A stretch of 44,782 nucleotides of DNA from a virus. A program made the translations under genes and the position numbers. Each line of letters starts with the position of its first letter. Positions within the stretch are counted from its first letter, which is position 1. The stretch is taken from positions 1 through 44,782 of IMG/VR virus record IMGVR_UViG_3300048927_000516; one strand, 5' to 3'. Below the pieces are notes generated by a model that worked only from the letters and a program-made list of their open reading frames with translations, did no database searches and had not been told where the DNA came from. Shown here one piece after another: positions 6,078 to 12,815 of the stretch.

Positions 6078-7898
6078 TTACCAAGATCCGAACTTAGCTA
6101 ACGCGTCTTTATGTTCAGACTCACTGTCGTGCTGCCAACGCAAACTCCAGCTCCATTTATCCGCCCTCGGCTTGCAATCTTTACAGGTGTCACAATGATT
6201 TTGCTTGAAGCCTCTCAAAAACTCCTGCTCCGACTCGCGGTCGTATAAAGGAAGTAATAGGCCCCCAGTCCCTGAAACATGATAATGCTTCAAACATACC
6301 AACAAATGCATCCCGCCTGCGGAGTGCATACGCAGCGTTTCGGCCACCATACCAGCGGGACGATAACTGACGAACAGATGTTCGCATTTTCTTAGAATCT
6401 CACTTGGATCATAGTTAGCAAGCCCGCGAGCAACTATCCCTCCCAACATGCATTTAGGGTCATCGGGATCCATTCCTAAATCCTTTGCCATAGATATAAA
6501 GTATTTTTTCTGCTCTAACACACTTAAATCTATAAAGCGTGCTGGCGCGCCTTCATCGCCTATAATCTCATCGTCAAAACTCTCAAAACGCGCAATCAAC
6601 TCAGTATTTAACCTTACTAGTTTCTTGATTTCTGAAATCTGATCAGAGGTAATTTCCGAGCGAACCAAAAACCTGTAAAGCACCACTGCTTTTTCCAGCT
6701 CCCCAGTTAGCGAGCAGGAAGCAAACACAAGTAGATAAACACTACGAAACCATGCATCGAATATAGAAACGGCGGCAACATCGCCTCGACCACCATGCAC
6801 TGATCTGAACAGTATTATGGACACTACAGCACTGACGAAGACGTCACACAAAATTCCAAACTGATCAAGCTTAGTAAGACGCTGACACAACTCTGCGAGT
6901 TTTTGCAAATTATCGCAGCAAATACTGTACAGCTTATGCTCCTCTACGTTGAACATATACTTTTCAATACTGTTTTCAGGAAGCGCTTTTTTTGCGTTAT
7001 GCATCGCATAAAGCTGTTCAGCTCGAATCCTAAACATCAGGACTCGCGTTTTACCTATGGCTAGCAATCGGTATGCTTGGTCTTGCTCTTCCCTAGCGAA
7101 AGCGATCAGCAGATCACAAATCAGCAATTTTTGCTGAAGCTGTTCTCTTTTAATATTGGTAAAAGGCGCAACACTAAGGGCTTGATCATAATAGAGAGCA
7201 GCAACAAACCGGTCTGAGGAAGGAACTATCGTTGAATTTATTAACTGCTGTGATAATTTATAAACCCTCCCAAACTCTTTGCTTCTGAGCAAATTATCAA
7301 GCTGTTGGTGATAAGCTTTGAAAAATACATCACCGACATCTTCTATACGTTTTTGCAGTGCATCTGGACTGATGACATGAAGATTTGAAATCGAAGACTT
7401 CAAACCTTTGAATGCAAGATAATCCCAACAGATACTTACTGCATTTAAAAGCGTATCCGTAGATCGAGGCGAACCTTTGAGAATTTCATTGGCGACAGGC
7501 AAGTGGATTTGAATTGTTTCATTCGCTGCCGATCTTTCGGCTTTTTTTATCAAGTCTTCATTTCCGGTCACCGGAACCCAGAAAATGCGCTCACTTGAGA
7601 CTTCCACAACCACTAAAATAACAGGAACGCAAAATGAAAAATAGTACCTTAAACGCTCCAAGTCCAAACTAAAAGAAACAGTTATTCCACCACTGATAAA
7701 ACTCGAAAACTCTTGCCCCTTTATCTGCACTTTGAAAACCGAACTTTCCCCTAATGCTTTGCCGGTAGCATCCTTGAGTTCAATCTCCCCATCAATCCCG
7801 TGATCATTTTGATCCTCTTGAGATCTGAAAATCCAATTTGATGGCAACTTATATTCAAAGATCCTCCCGGCAACTGTACCTATTTCACCCGCATTCAT
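6078..7898 (-). CDS. DUF4365 nuclease-like protein with long helical region, 606 aa
   Basis: The N-terminal 150 residues carry the DUF4365 signature: E15 in a helix, NDHGIDGEIEL (D36, E38) and a strand with Q58-I-K60-G, the arrangement of a PD-(D/E)xK nuclease core. The middle (about 190-480) is a run of helices of TPR-like character. The C-terminus has a Cys/His cluster (HCDTCKDC) and a Trp-rich end. DUF4365 proteins are frequent in defence islands, where they are thought to cut nucleic acid. AGGGAGG precedes the ATG at 7898. The gene is clearly AT-rich against its GC-rich neighbours, a sign of separate acquisition. It lies 123 bp downstream of the D12 methyltransferase on the same strand. 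Confidence 0.75.
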   Translation of the reverse strand: MNAGEIGTVAGRIFEYKLPSNWIFRSQEDQNDHGIDGEIELKDATGKALGESSVFKVQIKGQEFSSFISGGITVSFSLDLERLRYYFSFCVPVILVVVEVSSERIFWVPVTGNEDLIKKAERSAANETIQIHLPVANEILKGSPRSTDTLLNAVSICWDYLAFKGLKSSISNLHVISPDALQKRIEDVGDVFFKAYHQQLDNLLRSKEFGRVYKLSQQLINSTIVPSSDRFVAALYYDQALSVAPFTNIKREQLQQKLLICDLLIAFAREEQDQAYRLLAIGKTRVLMFRIRAEQLYAMHNAKKALPENSIEKYMFNVEEHKLYSICCDNLQKLAELCQRLTKLDQFGILCDVFVSAVVSIILFRSVHGGRGDVAAVSIFDAWFRSVYLLVFASCSLTGELEKAVVLYRFLVRSEITSDQISEIKKLVRLNTELIARFESFDDEIIGDEGAPARFIDLSVLEQKKYFISMAKDLGMDPDDPKCMLGGIVARGLANYDPSEILRKCEHLFVSYRPAGMVAETLRMHSAGGMHLLVCLKHYHVSGTGGLLLPLYDRESEQEFLRGFKQNHCDTCKDCKPRADKWSWSLRWQHDSESEHKDALAKFGSW

Positions 7899-8021
7899 AT
7901 TGCCTCCCTATATGTAATCGATGCGGGCTGAATACGCCCAAAACTTATGTTAAAACTACGGATCGCCAATGAAGCGTCGAACCGAGACAGATTACCTGTA
8001 TCTCTTGGACACACACAACTC

Positions 8022-8816
8022 TCAGAATAGCTCACCAAGATCGGAATGCATCCAGTTCATAATGACCAGTTCCCCACTCACCCCTGCTTTGCCTTGCCTT
8101 TGATTGGTGTTGCTGTATCGGATATCCAAGGTTTCAAAATGGAAGCCTTCGAATACACGGCGGATATCCGGATGATCGTTGATGCTGACCATCACCCTGC
8201 CTTTACAGCGGCGCATGAAGTCGGCCATCCGCTCGTAGTTCTCGAACGGAAAGTCCACGCCATAGCCGGCGGTCTGCCAATAAGGCGGATCCATGTAGTG
8301 GAAGGTGTGGGCACGATCGTAGCGTTCAGCACATTCAAGCCAGGGGAGGTTTTCGACGTAGGTGCCGGACAGGCGCTGCCACGCAGCCGAGAGGTTTTCC
8401 TCGATCCGCAGCAGATTGATGGCCGGGGCAGTCGTCGCCGTGCCGAACGTCTGACCGGAGACCTTGCCGGCAAAGGCATGGTGCTGCAGGTAGAAGAAAC
8501 GGGCGGCGCGCTGGATGTCGGTGAGTGTTTCGGGGCGGGTCATTTTCTGCCATTCGAACACCTGGCGCGAGCTGAGCGCCCATTTGAATTGGCGCACAAA
8601 TTCTTCAAGGTGGTTCTGCACGACGCGGTAAAGCGTGACCAGGTCGCCATTGATGTCGTTGAGGACTTCGACTGGCGATGGCTGAGGCTTCATGAAGTAC
8701 AGCGCGGCACCGCCGGCAAAGACTTCAACGTAGCATTCGTGTGGCGGAAAAAGCGGAATGAGGCGGTCGGCCAGGCGGCGTTTGCCGCCCATCCAAGGGA
8801 TGATGGGAGTAGACAT
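8022..8816 (-). CDS. D12-class DNA adenine N6-methyltransferase
   Basis: All parts of a Dam/D12-type enzyme are visible in 264 aa: PWMGGKRRLADRL at the start (AdoMet-binding motif X), YVEVFAGGAAL (motif I) and YMDPPYW near residue 175 (motif IV, catalytic DPPY). The target-recognition region lies between. It transfers methyl from AdoMet to adenine. Phage copies usually protect the genome from restriction. A perfect LexA box lies 17 bp upstream. The gene has the GC content of the phage core, unlike the DUF4365 gene that follows it. Confidence 0.9.
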   Translation of the reverse strand: MSTPIIPWMGGKRRLADRLIPLFPPHECYVEVFAGGAALYFMKPQPSPVEVLNDINGDLVTLYRVVQNHLEEFVRQFKWALSSRQVFEWQKMTRPETLTDIQRAARFFYLQHHAFAGKVSGQTFGTATTAPAINLLRIEENLSAAWQRLSGTYVENLPWLECAERYDRAHTFHYMDPPYWQTAGYGVDFPFENYERMADFMRRCKGRVMVSINDHPDIRRVFEGFHFETLDIRYSNTNQRQGKAGVSGELVIMNWMHSDLGELF

Positions 8817-8832
8817 GAAAGCAAGACCTTTA

Positions 8833-8848
8833 CTGTATGGATAAACAG
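8833..8848. promoter_or_regulatory. LexA box upstream of the methyltransferase
   Basis: CTGTATGGATAAACAG matches CTGT-N8-ACAG at all conserved positions with an AT-rich centre. It precedes the methyltransferase start (minus strand, 8816), but could equally control a rightward transcript through the 8921-8961 hairpin toward the gene at 8996. Confidence 0.8.
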
Positions 8849-8920
8849 GTGCTAGGCTCGCCGCGCTTTGTGCACGGAGCAGAAGCCTTGGCTGGACTTG
8901 CAGGGACCATCTGCGGGGAC

Positions 8921-8961
8921 AGCGATCGGGAAGGATGTTGACGCATCTTTACCCGATCGCT
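8921..8961. other. long hairpin in the leader of the 181-aa membrane gene
   Basis: AGCGATCGGG (8921-8930) pairs perfectly with CCCGATCGCT (8952-8961). The stem continues with AAGGATG against CATCTTT (one wobble, one bulged A) around a TTGACG loop. On the plus strand TTCTTTATT follows, a weak T tract, so it could terminate a short rightward RNA starting near the LexA box or attenuate the gene at 8996. Confidence 0.6.
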
Positions 8962-8995
8962 TCTTTATTAAAAGTATCTCAATTAACTATCATTA

Positions 8996-9541
8996 ATGAA
9001 AATGACAAAACACAAAGACGGCTTTGCATCTGCATTCATTATTATTGCAAAAAAGATTCGTTATGAATTTTTCATATCAGTCATCCTCGGGGCAATACCA
9101 GTTATTATTTACACACGAAACCCGAAGGAGCTTGACGACATAGTTAGTGGGTTACTGGCAATAGGATCATTAATAGATTATGCGGGATTCTTATTAATCC
9201 CTTACTGCATCGCAACCGCAATTCGATTCGGCATGCGTTTCATCTCAGAAAATGCACAGAAAAAACTTGTCACCATCTATAAAATGATGACAGAGGTTGG
9301 AACTAGTTTTTTGACCATTTTACGAACAGGAGGCGGAGCGATGATTGGAGTCCTTTGCCTGGGTTTATTCACTAACATCATCGCGCTGACAAGAGCTGAT
9401 TACATAATGCTTACCGTAAGTGTTACATGCGTACTGATTGCGTGCACCTGCATGGCGTTCTTACATGAGTTCCTAGCTAAAGCTTCACGAACATCTCAAT
9501 ACGATAACCCTATAAAGCTCGACAGAGGCCTACTCCGCTGA
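8996..9541 (+). CDS. four-TM membrane protein, unknown, 181 aa
   Basis: Four hydrophobic segments are visible: about 24-42, 50-75, 115-130 and 138-160, with a short basic N-terminus (KMTKHKDG) and a polar tail (TSQYDNPIKLDRGLLR). No catalytic motif is seen. It is AT-rich, on the opposite strand to the lysis and tail genes, and converges on Rz with a 12-bp overlap. Such isolated membrane genes in prophages often act in superinfection exclusion or cell-surface change, but that is inference from position. No strong ribosome site precedes the ATG; an alternative start at Met3 is possible. Confidence 0.6.
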   Translation: MKMTKHKDGFASAFIIIAKKIRYEFFISVILGAIPVIIYTRNPKELDDIVSGLLAIGSLIDYAGFLLIPYCIATAIRFGMRFISENAQKKLVTIYKMMTEVGTSFLTILRTGGGAMIGVLCLGLFTNIIALTRADYIMLTVSVTCVLIACTCMAFLHEFLAKASRTSQYDNPIKLDRGLLR

Positions 9542-10084
9542 GTAGTCAGCTCCAATAATAGTTTTCACATACGCCTGACAGGCCGCGAGGGCAATCAGCC
9601 CCCGGTCGCCGTCATCGGTGACGCCGATAATTCGTTGAGCATGCGCTGGGTCAAGTTCGGCTCTTGTGGGGCCATGAACCACGCCGCCGGTGGCGGTGGT
9701 CGCTGACAACGATCCGATGCCGGCGCCGGTGGTGGCGTCGAGTAGGACTGACAGGCGCAGATCAGCAGTGGCAAGGCGGTCGCGCAGGCGACCTTGATCA
9801 CGTTGGACATCGCTCAAGGCTCGATAATGGGTCTGTTCGCTGGCTGCCAGACGCTGCTCGAGCGCGAGGCGCTTGTCCTGCTCGGCACGCTGTTGCGCGG
9901 CCGTGGCCTGGGCCATCTGATTGAGGGTTTCGGTGTGTAGTCGGGACTGCTCGCTGAGGCGACTACCGTAGCGCCAGTCCTGCACCTGCCAGGTAATGGC
10001 GGCGGACGTGCCGACCAAGCCGATCAGCAGCACCACCTTGCCCAGCAGCCGATAGGGCGCAGGTATCAGGTCGCTGAGACGCAT
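9530..10084 (-). CDS. Rz: inner-membrane spanin Rz
   Basis: The start at 10084 has GAGGG seven bases upstream and removes eight unlikely leader residues. The 184-aa product has one N-terminal membrane anchor (VVLLIGLVGTSAAITW) followed by a long periplasmic coiled coil rich in Q, R, E and A, the form of i-spanins. It pairs with the lipoprotein Rz1, encoded inside it in another frame, to fuse inner and outer membranes in the last step of lysis. It overlaps the end of the endolysin gene by 19 bases. Confidence 0.85.
   Translation of the reverse strand: MRLSDLIPAPYRLLGKVVLLIGLVGTSAAITWQVQDWRYGSRLSEQSRLHTETLNQMAQATAAQQRAEQDKRLALEQRLAASEQTHYRALSDVQRDQGRLRDRLATADLRLSVLLDATTGAGIGSLSATTATGGVVHGPTRAELDPAHAQRIIGVTDDGDRGLIALAACQAYVKTIIGADYSAE
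9595..9810 (-). CDS. Rz1: outer-membrane spanin Rz1, nested in Rz
   Basis: This 71-aa frame lies wholly inside Rz. It starts MSNVIKVACATALPLLICAC, a lipoprotein signal with the lipobox ICAC (lipidated Cys20), followed by a proline-rich stretch (STPPPAPAS, PPPP). Both features define Rz1-type o-spanins. Nested Rz/Rz1 coding is known from lambda. Confidence 0.85.
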   Translation of the reverse strand: MSNVIKVACATALPLLICACQSYSTPPPAPASDRCQRPPPPAAWFMAPQEPNLTQRMLNELSASPMTATGG

Positions 10085-10629
10085 AAAACAGCCCTCGCCC
10101 GCCCCCAAAGTTCCAGCCGATCCTGCAGGCCATTGAGACCGCCGTTGATCCTTCGGGTGATCGTGTTGAATTCATTTTGATCCGCAAGCGTGTTCAACCC
10201 ATTCACCGACCAGAACCATGCCGCCGATTCAGCAGCCCATTGCGGCAATTCCAGCAGCTCTGGGGTACGCAGCAATCGCTCGTCGCCGAACAGTGCCAGG
10301 CTGCAGCGCAGATAGTTGTCGTGGCCGGTCACCTGAATCAGCCCGCGACCGCGATAACGCTGGCCATCGCCGTCCGCTGCCGGGGTGTTGCCCAGTTTTG
10401 CGGCCAGGGCACCGGTGTCGTATTTGCTCAGGTATTGATCGCCACCCAGCTCCCGGACGTACTGCAACTGACCGGACTCGTGTCCGATTTGAGCCAGGAA
10501 CGCGGCTTGGCGTTTCGGTGTGTTGATCTGTCGGTGCGCCATGGCAGCGTTGAGTGCAGATACAAAAACGCCCGCTTGGCGGCGGGCGTTGGGCATGATG
10601 CGTTGTAGTTGCTGTTCTGTGAGTGACAT
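10066..10629 (-). CDS. endolysin, glycoside hydrolase family 19
   Basis: The 187-aa product has the GH19 chitinase-type lysozyme signature: FLAQIGHESGQ with the catalytic Glu, then YRGRGLIQVTGHDNY and the C-terminal INGGLNG motif. It cuts the glycan strands of peptidoglycan. AAGGAG precedes the ATG. There is no signal peptide, so it needs a holin, which in this phage is 21 kb away at 31394. Confidence 0.9.
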   Translation of the reverse strand: MSLTEQQLQRIMPNARRQAGVFVSALNAAMAHRQINTPKRQAAFLAQIGHESGQLQYVRELGGDQYLSKYDTGALAAKLGNTPAADGDGQRYRGRGLIQVTGHDNYLRCSLALFGDERLLRTPELLELPQWAAESAAWFWSVNGLNTLADQNEFNTITRRINGGLNGLQDRLELWGRARAVLCVSAT

Positions 10630-10663
10630 CGATGTCTCCTTGAGGTGTGGGGATGCGACGCTC

Positions 10664-11710
10664 TTAGTTGAGCTGAACGACCTTCAGATCCTTCGCCGCT
10701 TTTTTCTTCTTGCCTTTGGCTTTCGCCTTGCCCTTCTTGCCGCCGTTGCATTCGACCGTTGTGCTCCAGCCGGACTGGGTAAACACCTGCTCCACAGAGT
10801 CGACCAGGTACTCGCCATCGAGGCCGACCTTGAAACCCTGAGCATTGATCGAACGTTCGGCAAACAGATCAGTGCGCCCCGCCATCTCCAGCCTGACGCC
10901 GGCTGTGGAGCGGTTGAATGCGGTGAGACGTGCCTGTGCTGCCGCTTCGGCGGCTGACTTGTTCGGGTAGATGTGGCGGTCGCTGTGCACCGGCGGCAAC
11001 CCGTCAGGCGATTCGTCGTTATCCAAGGTGACCACCGCGAGCTTTCCGGTTTTCTTGTCCTGGTACTTGGTCGACACCGCCTTGTGCGTGTTGCGATCAC
11101 CGAGACGAAACTGAAAGCGGCTCACGTCGCGCCGTTGGAGCGGTACTACGCCTAAACTCTTACCCGAGGCGCTCTGCCCGGCCTGGCGCGGCATGACCAG
11201 CAGCTTGCCGTCGGCGACCTTGGCCGTGCAGTCGTACTGCTTGGCCAGACGCGTGATGAAATTGAAGTCCGACTCGTTGAGTTGATCGGCACGCGGCACC
11301 TTGGTCTGCACCGGGCAGACCGCCTGCCAGCCATTGCGTGTGGCAACATCGGTGACGATCCGTGACAGTGGCACGTTCTCCCAACTGCCGCTGCGGGTGG
11401 TTTTGCCGCTGCCGCGCATGTCGCTGGCCTTACCGGTGATCACCAATGTATCTGGTGGACCGGACAGCTCGATCTCGTCGACGACATAGCGGCCGATACG
11501 GGTGAGCGACGTTTCGACGTAACCGAGGAAGATCTCGATGCTGGCCCCTCGAGGGGGCAGCACTACCGCTCCGTCACGGTCATCGATGCGTAACTCGAAC
11601 TCATCGGATTCCATGCCGGGCTTGTCGGTGGTCTTGAGCTGAAGCAGCCGATCATTGATCCGCTGGGTGATGTCGGCGCCGTCGGCCACGACGCGAAAGA
11701 TTGGGGTCAT
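10664..11710 (-). CDS. D: P2-type late control/tail hub protein gpD
   Basis: The start at MTPIFRVVADGADIT (11710) is favoured, as family members begin this way from memory; an upstream ATG at 11767 would add 19 residues. Typical blocks are ESDEFELRIDDRDG, GPPDTLVITGKASDMRGSGK and NESDFNFITRLAKQYDCTAKV. The C-terminus is a Lys-rich tail (KKGKAKAKGKKKKAAK). gpD forms the baseplate hub/tail-tip ring in P2-like phages. It ends the FI-to-D tail operon. Confidence 0.9.
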   Translation of the reverse strand: MTPIFRVVADGADITQRINDRLLQLKTTDKPGMESDEFELRIDDRDGAVVLPPRGASIEIFLGYVETSLTRIGRYVVDEIELSGPPDTLVITGKASDMRGSGKTTRSGSWENVPLSRIVTDVATRNGWQAVCPVQTKVPRADQLNESDFNFITRLAKQYDCTAKVADGKLLVMPRQAGQSASGKSLGVVPLQRRDVSRFQFRLGDRNTHKAVSTKYQDKKTGKLAVVTLDNDESPDGLPPVHSDRHIYPNKSAAEAAAQARLTAFNRSTAGVRLEMAGRTDLFAERSINAQGFKVGLDGEYLVDSVEQVFTQSGWSTTVECNGGKKGKAKAKGKKKKAAKDLKVVQLN

Positions 11711-11779
11711 CATTCCATCCAAAAGAAAGTCCGCACTGGGCGGACCGATTGAGTCATTGCGCGGCATACCGGAGGGGCA

Positions 11780-11986
11780 TCAGCCCCACAGCATCACCTC
11801 GCTGTCATCGGGTGCCGGCAGATCCGGCAGCTCGATCACGATGCCGGCGCGATACGGTTGCGGCTCGTCGGCCAGGCCCTGATTGGCGTCCAGCACCGCC
11901 TCGACCGTTCCACTCAAATGCCCATAGGCGTGGTAGCACAGGGTGTCCAGCAGATCCCCGTCAGACGTTCTGCAGGTCATCGCCAT
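11780..11986 (-). CDS. X: P2-type tail protein gpX
   Basis: The 68-aa product has the LysM-like form of gpX: GDLLDTLCYHAYG, VEAVLDANQGLADEPQPYRAGIVIELPD. It sits between U and D as in P2 and overlaps the end of U by 26 bases. Confidence 0.85.
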   Translation of the reverse strand: MAMTCRTSDGDLLDTLCYHAYGHLSGTVEAVLDANQGLADEPQPYRAGIVIELPDLPAPDDSEVMLWG

Positions 11987-12806
11987 AACGCGTGAACTCC
12001 AATGTAAATGCCTGCTTGCGCGGGATACCGCCCTGCAGGAGCGCGCTCTGTTCTTCTTCGACGTTCTTCAAGCACCAGGTGCCGAGCACGTCGCCATAGC
12101 CGGTGGTCAGGGTCAGAGGCAGGAGCTGGGCACCGAGGCTGCGCAGGGTGTCCAGCTGCTTGATTCCGCCCTTGAAGCCCGGGAAGATCGCGCCCTTGAG
12201 GGTGATTTTTTCCTCGCCGATGCCCACCGCTTGCTGCGCCGGACGGCGGGTCAACCGTTCTTGCGATGCCCAGCGGTACTCAGTCGAGCGCCGCAGCTCG
12301 TCGAAGGCGGCGGTGTCCAGGTTGAAGTAATACGGGACCGCCTTGGGATCCAGCGGCTGTACGACTAACAGGTGCGGAAACGGCTTCACCGCTTCCGGCA
12401 TCGGTGTCGCGTCACCCGCCAGTGATCCGGTCGGCAGAATGTTCCCCAGTGATGGACTGACCTTGCCGGCGATCTTGTTGATCGCGGTAGACGCCCGCGC
12501 TGCCTGTTCCTTGAGTTCGCCCATCCGCTCATCAATCTGCGACACGGCGCGGGTGGCCTTGTTGTATGTGGCCACCACCTGGCCGACCTTGGCCTGCGCG
12601 GCGTTGACGCTGCGCATGACACGCTGCAGCTTTGCCCCGACCGCCGGCCCCACGATTGGAATACCTTCCAGCTCCGAGGCCGCGCCGCTGATCTCGCTGA
12701 TCGCGCCGTTGACTGGTCCCATCATGCCGTCGAGGCTACGTCGCCCGGTCTCCCCCGCTGCCGCCAGTTGCTTGAGCCCTGACTGCAGCTGTTCCATGTA
12801 GACCAT
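11961..12806 (-). CDS. U: P2-type tail protein gpU with N-terminal extension
   Basis: The C-terminal half (VVQPLDPKAVPYYFNL, EEKITLKGAIFPGFKGG, PLTLTTGYGDVLGTWCLKNVEEEQ) is the gpU tail terminator domain. P2 gpU is about 160 aa, whereas this protein is 281 aa, with an extra 130-residue helical, Ala/Gly-rich N-terminus (coiled-coil character, about 40-110). The start follows AAGGAGG. The extension may be a membrane- or tape-measure-interacting segment. Confidence 0.85.
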   Translation of the reverse strand: MVYMEQLQSGLKQLAAAGETGRRSLDGMMGPVNGAISEISGAASELEGIPIVGPAVGAKLQRVMRSVNAAQAKVGQVVATYNKATRAVSQIDERMGELKEQAARASTAINKIAGKVSPSLGNILPTGSLAGDATPMPEAVKPFPHLLVVQPLDPKAVPYYFNLDTAAFDELRRSTEYRWASQERLTRRPAQQAVGIGEEKITLKGAIFPGFKGGIKQLDTLRSLGAQLLPLTLTTGYGDVLGTWCLKNVEEEQSALLQGGIPRKQAFTLEFTRYGDDLQNV

Positions 12807-12815
12807 CAGTCCTCC

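Noticed and set aside
10428-10751. Minus-strand ORF of 107 codons bridging endolysin and gpD
   Set aside because: Out of frame with both real genes and overlapping them; no start signal.
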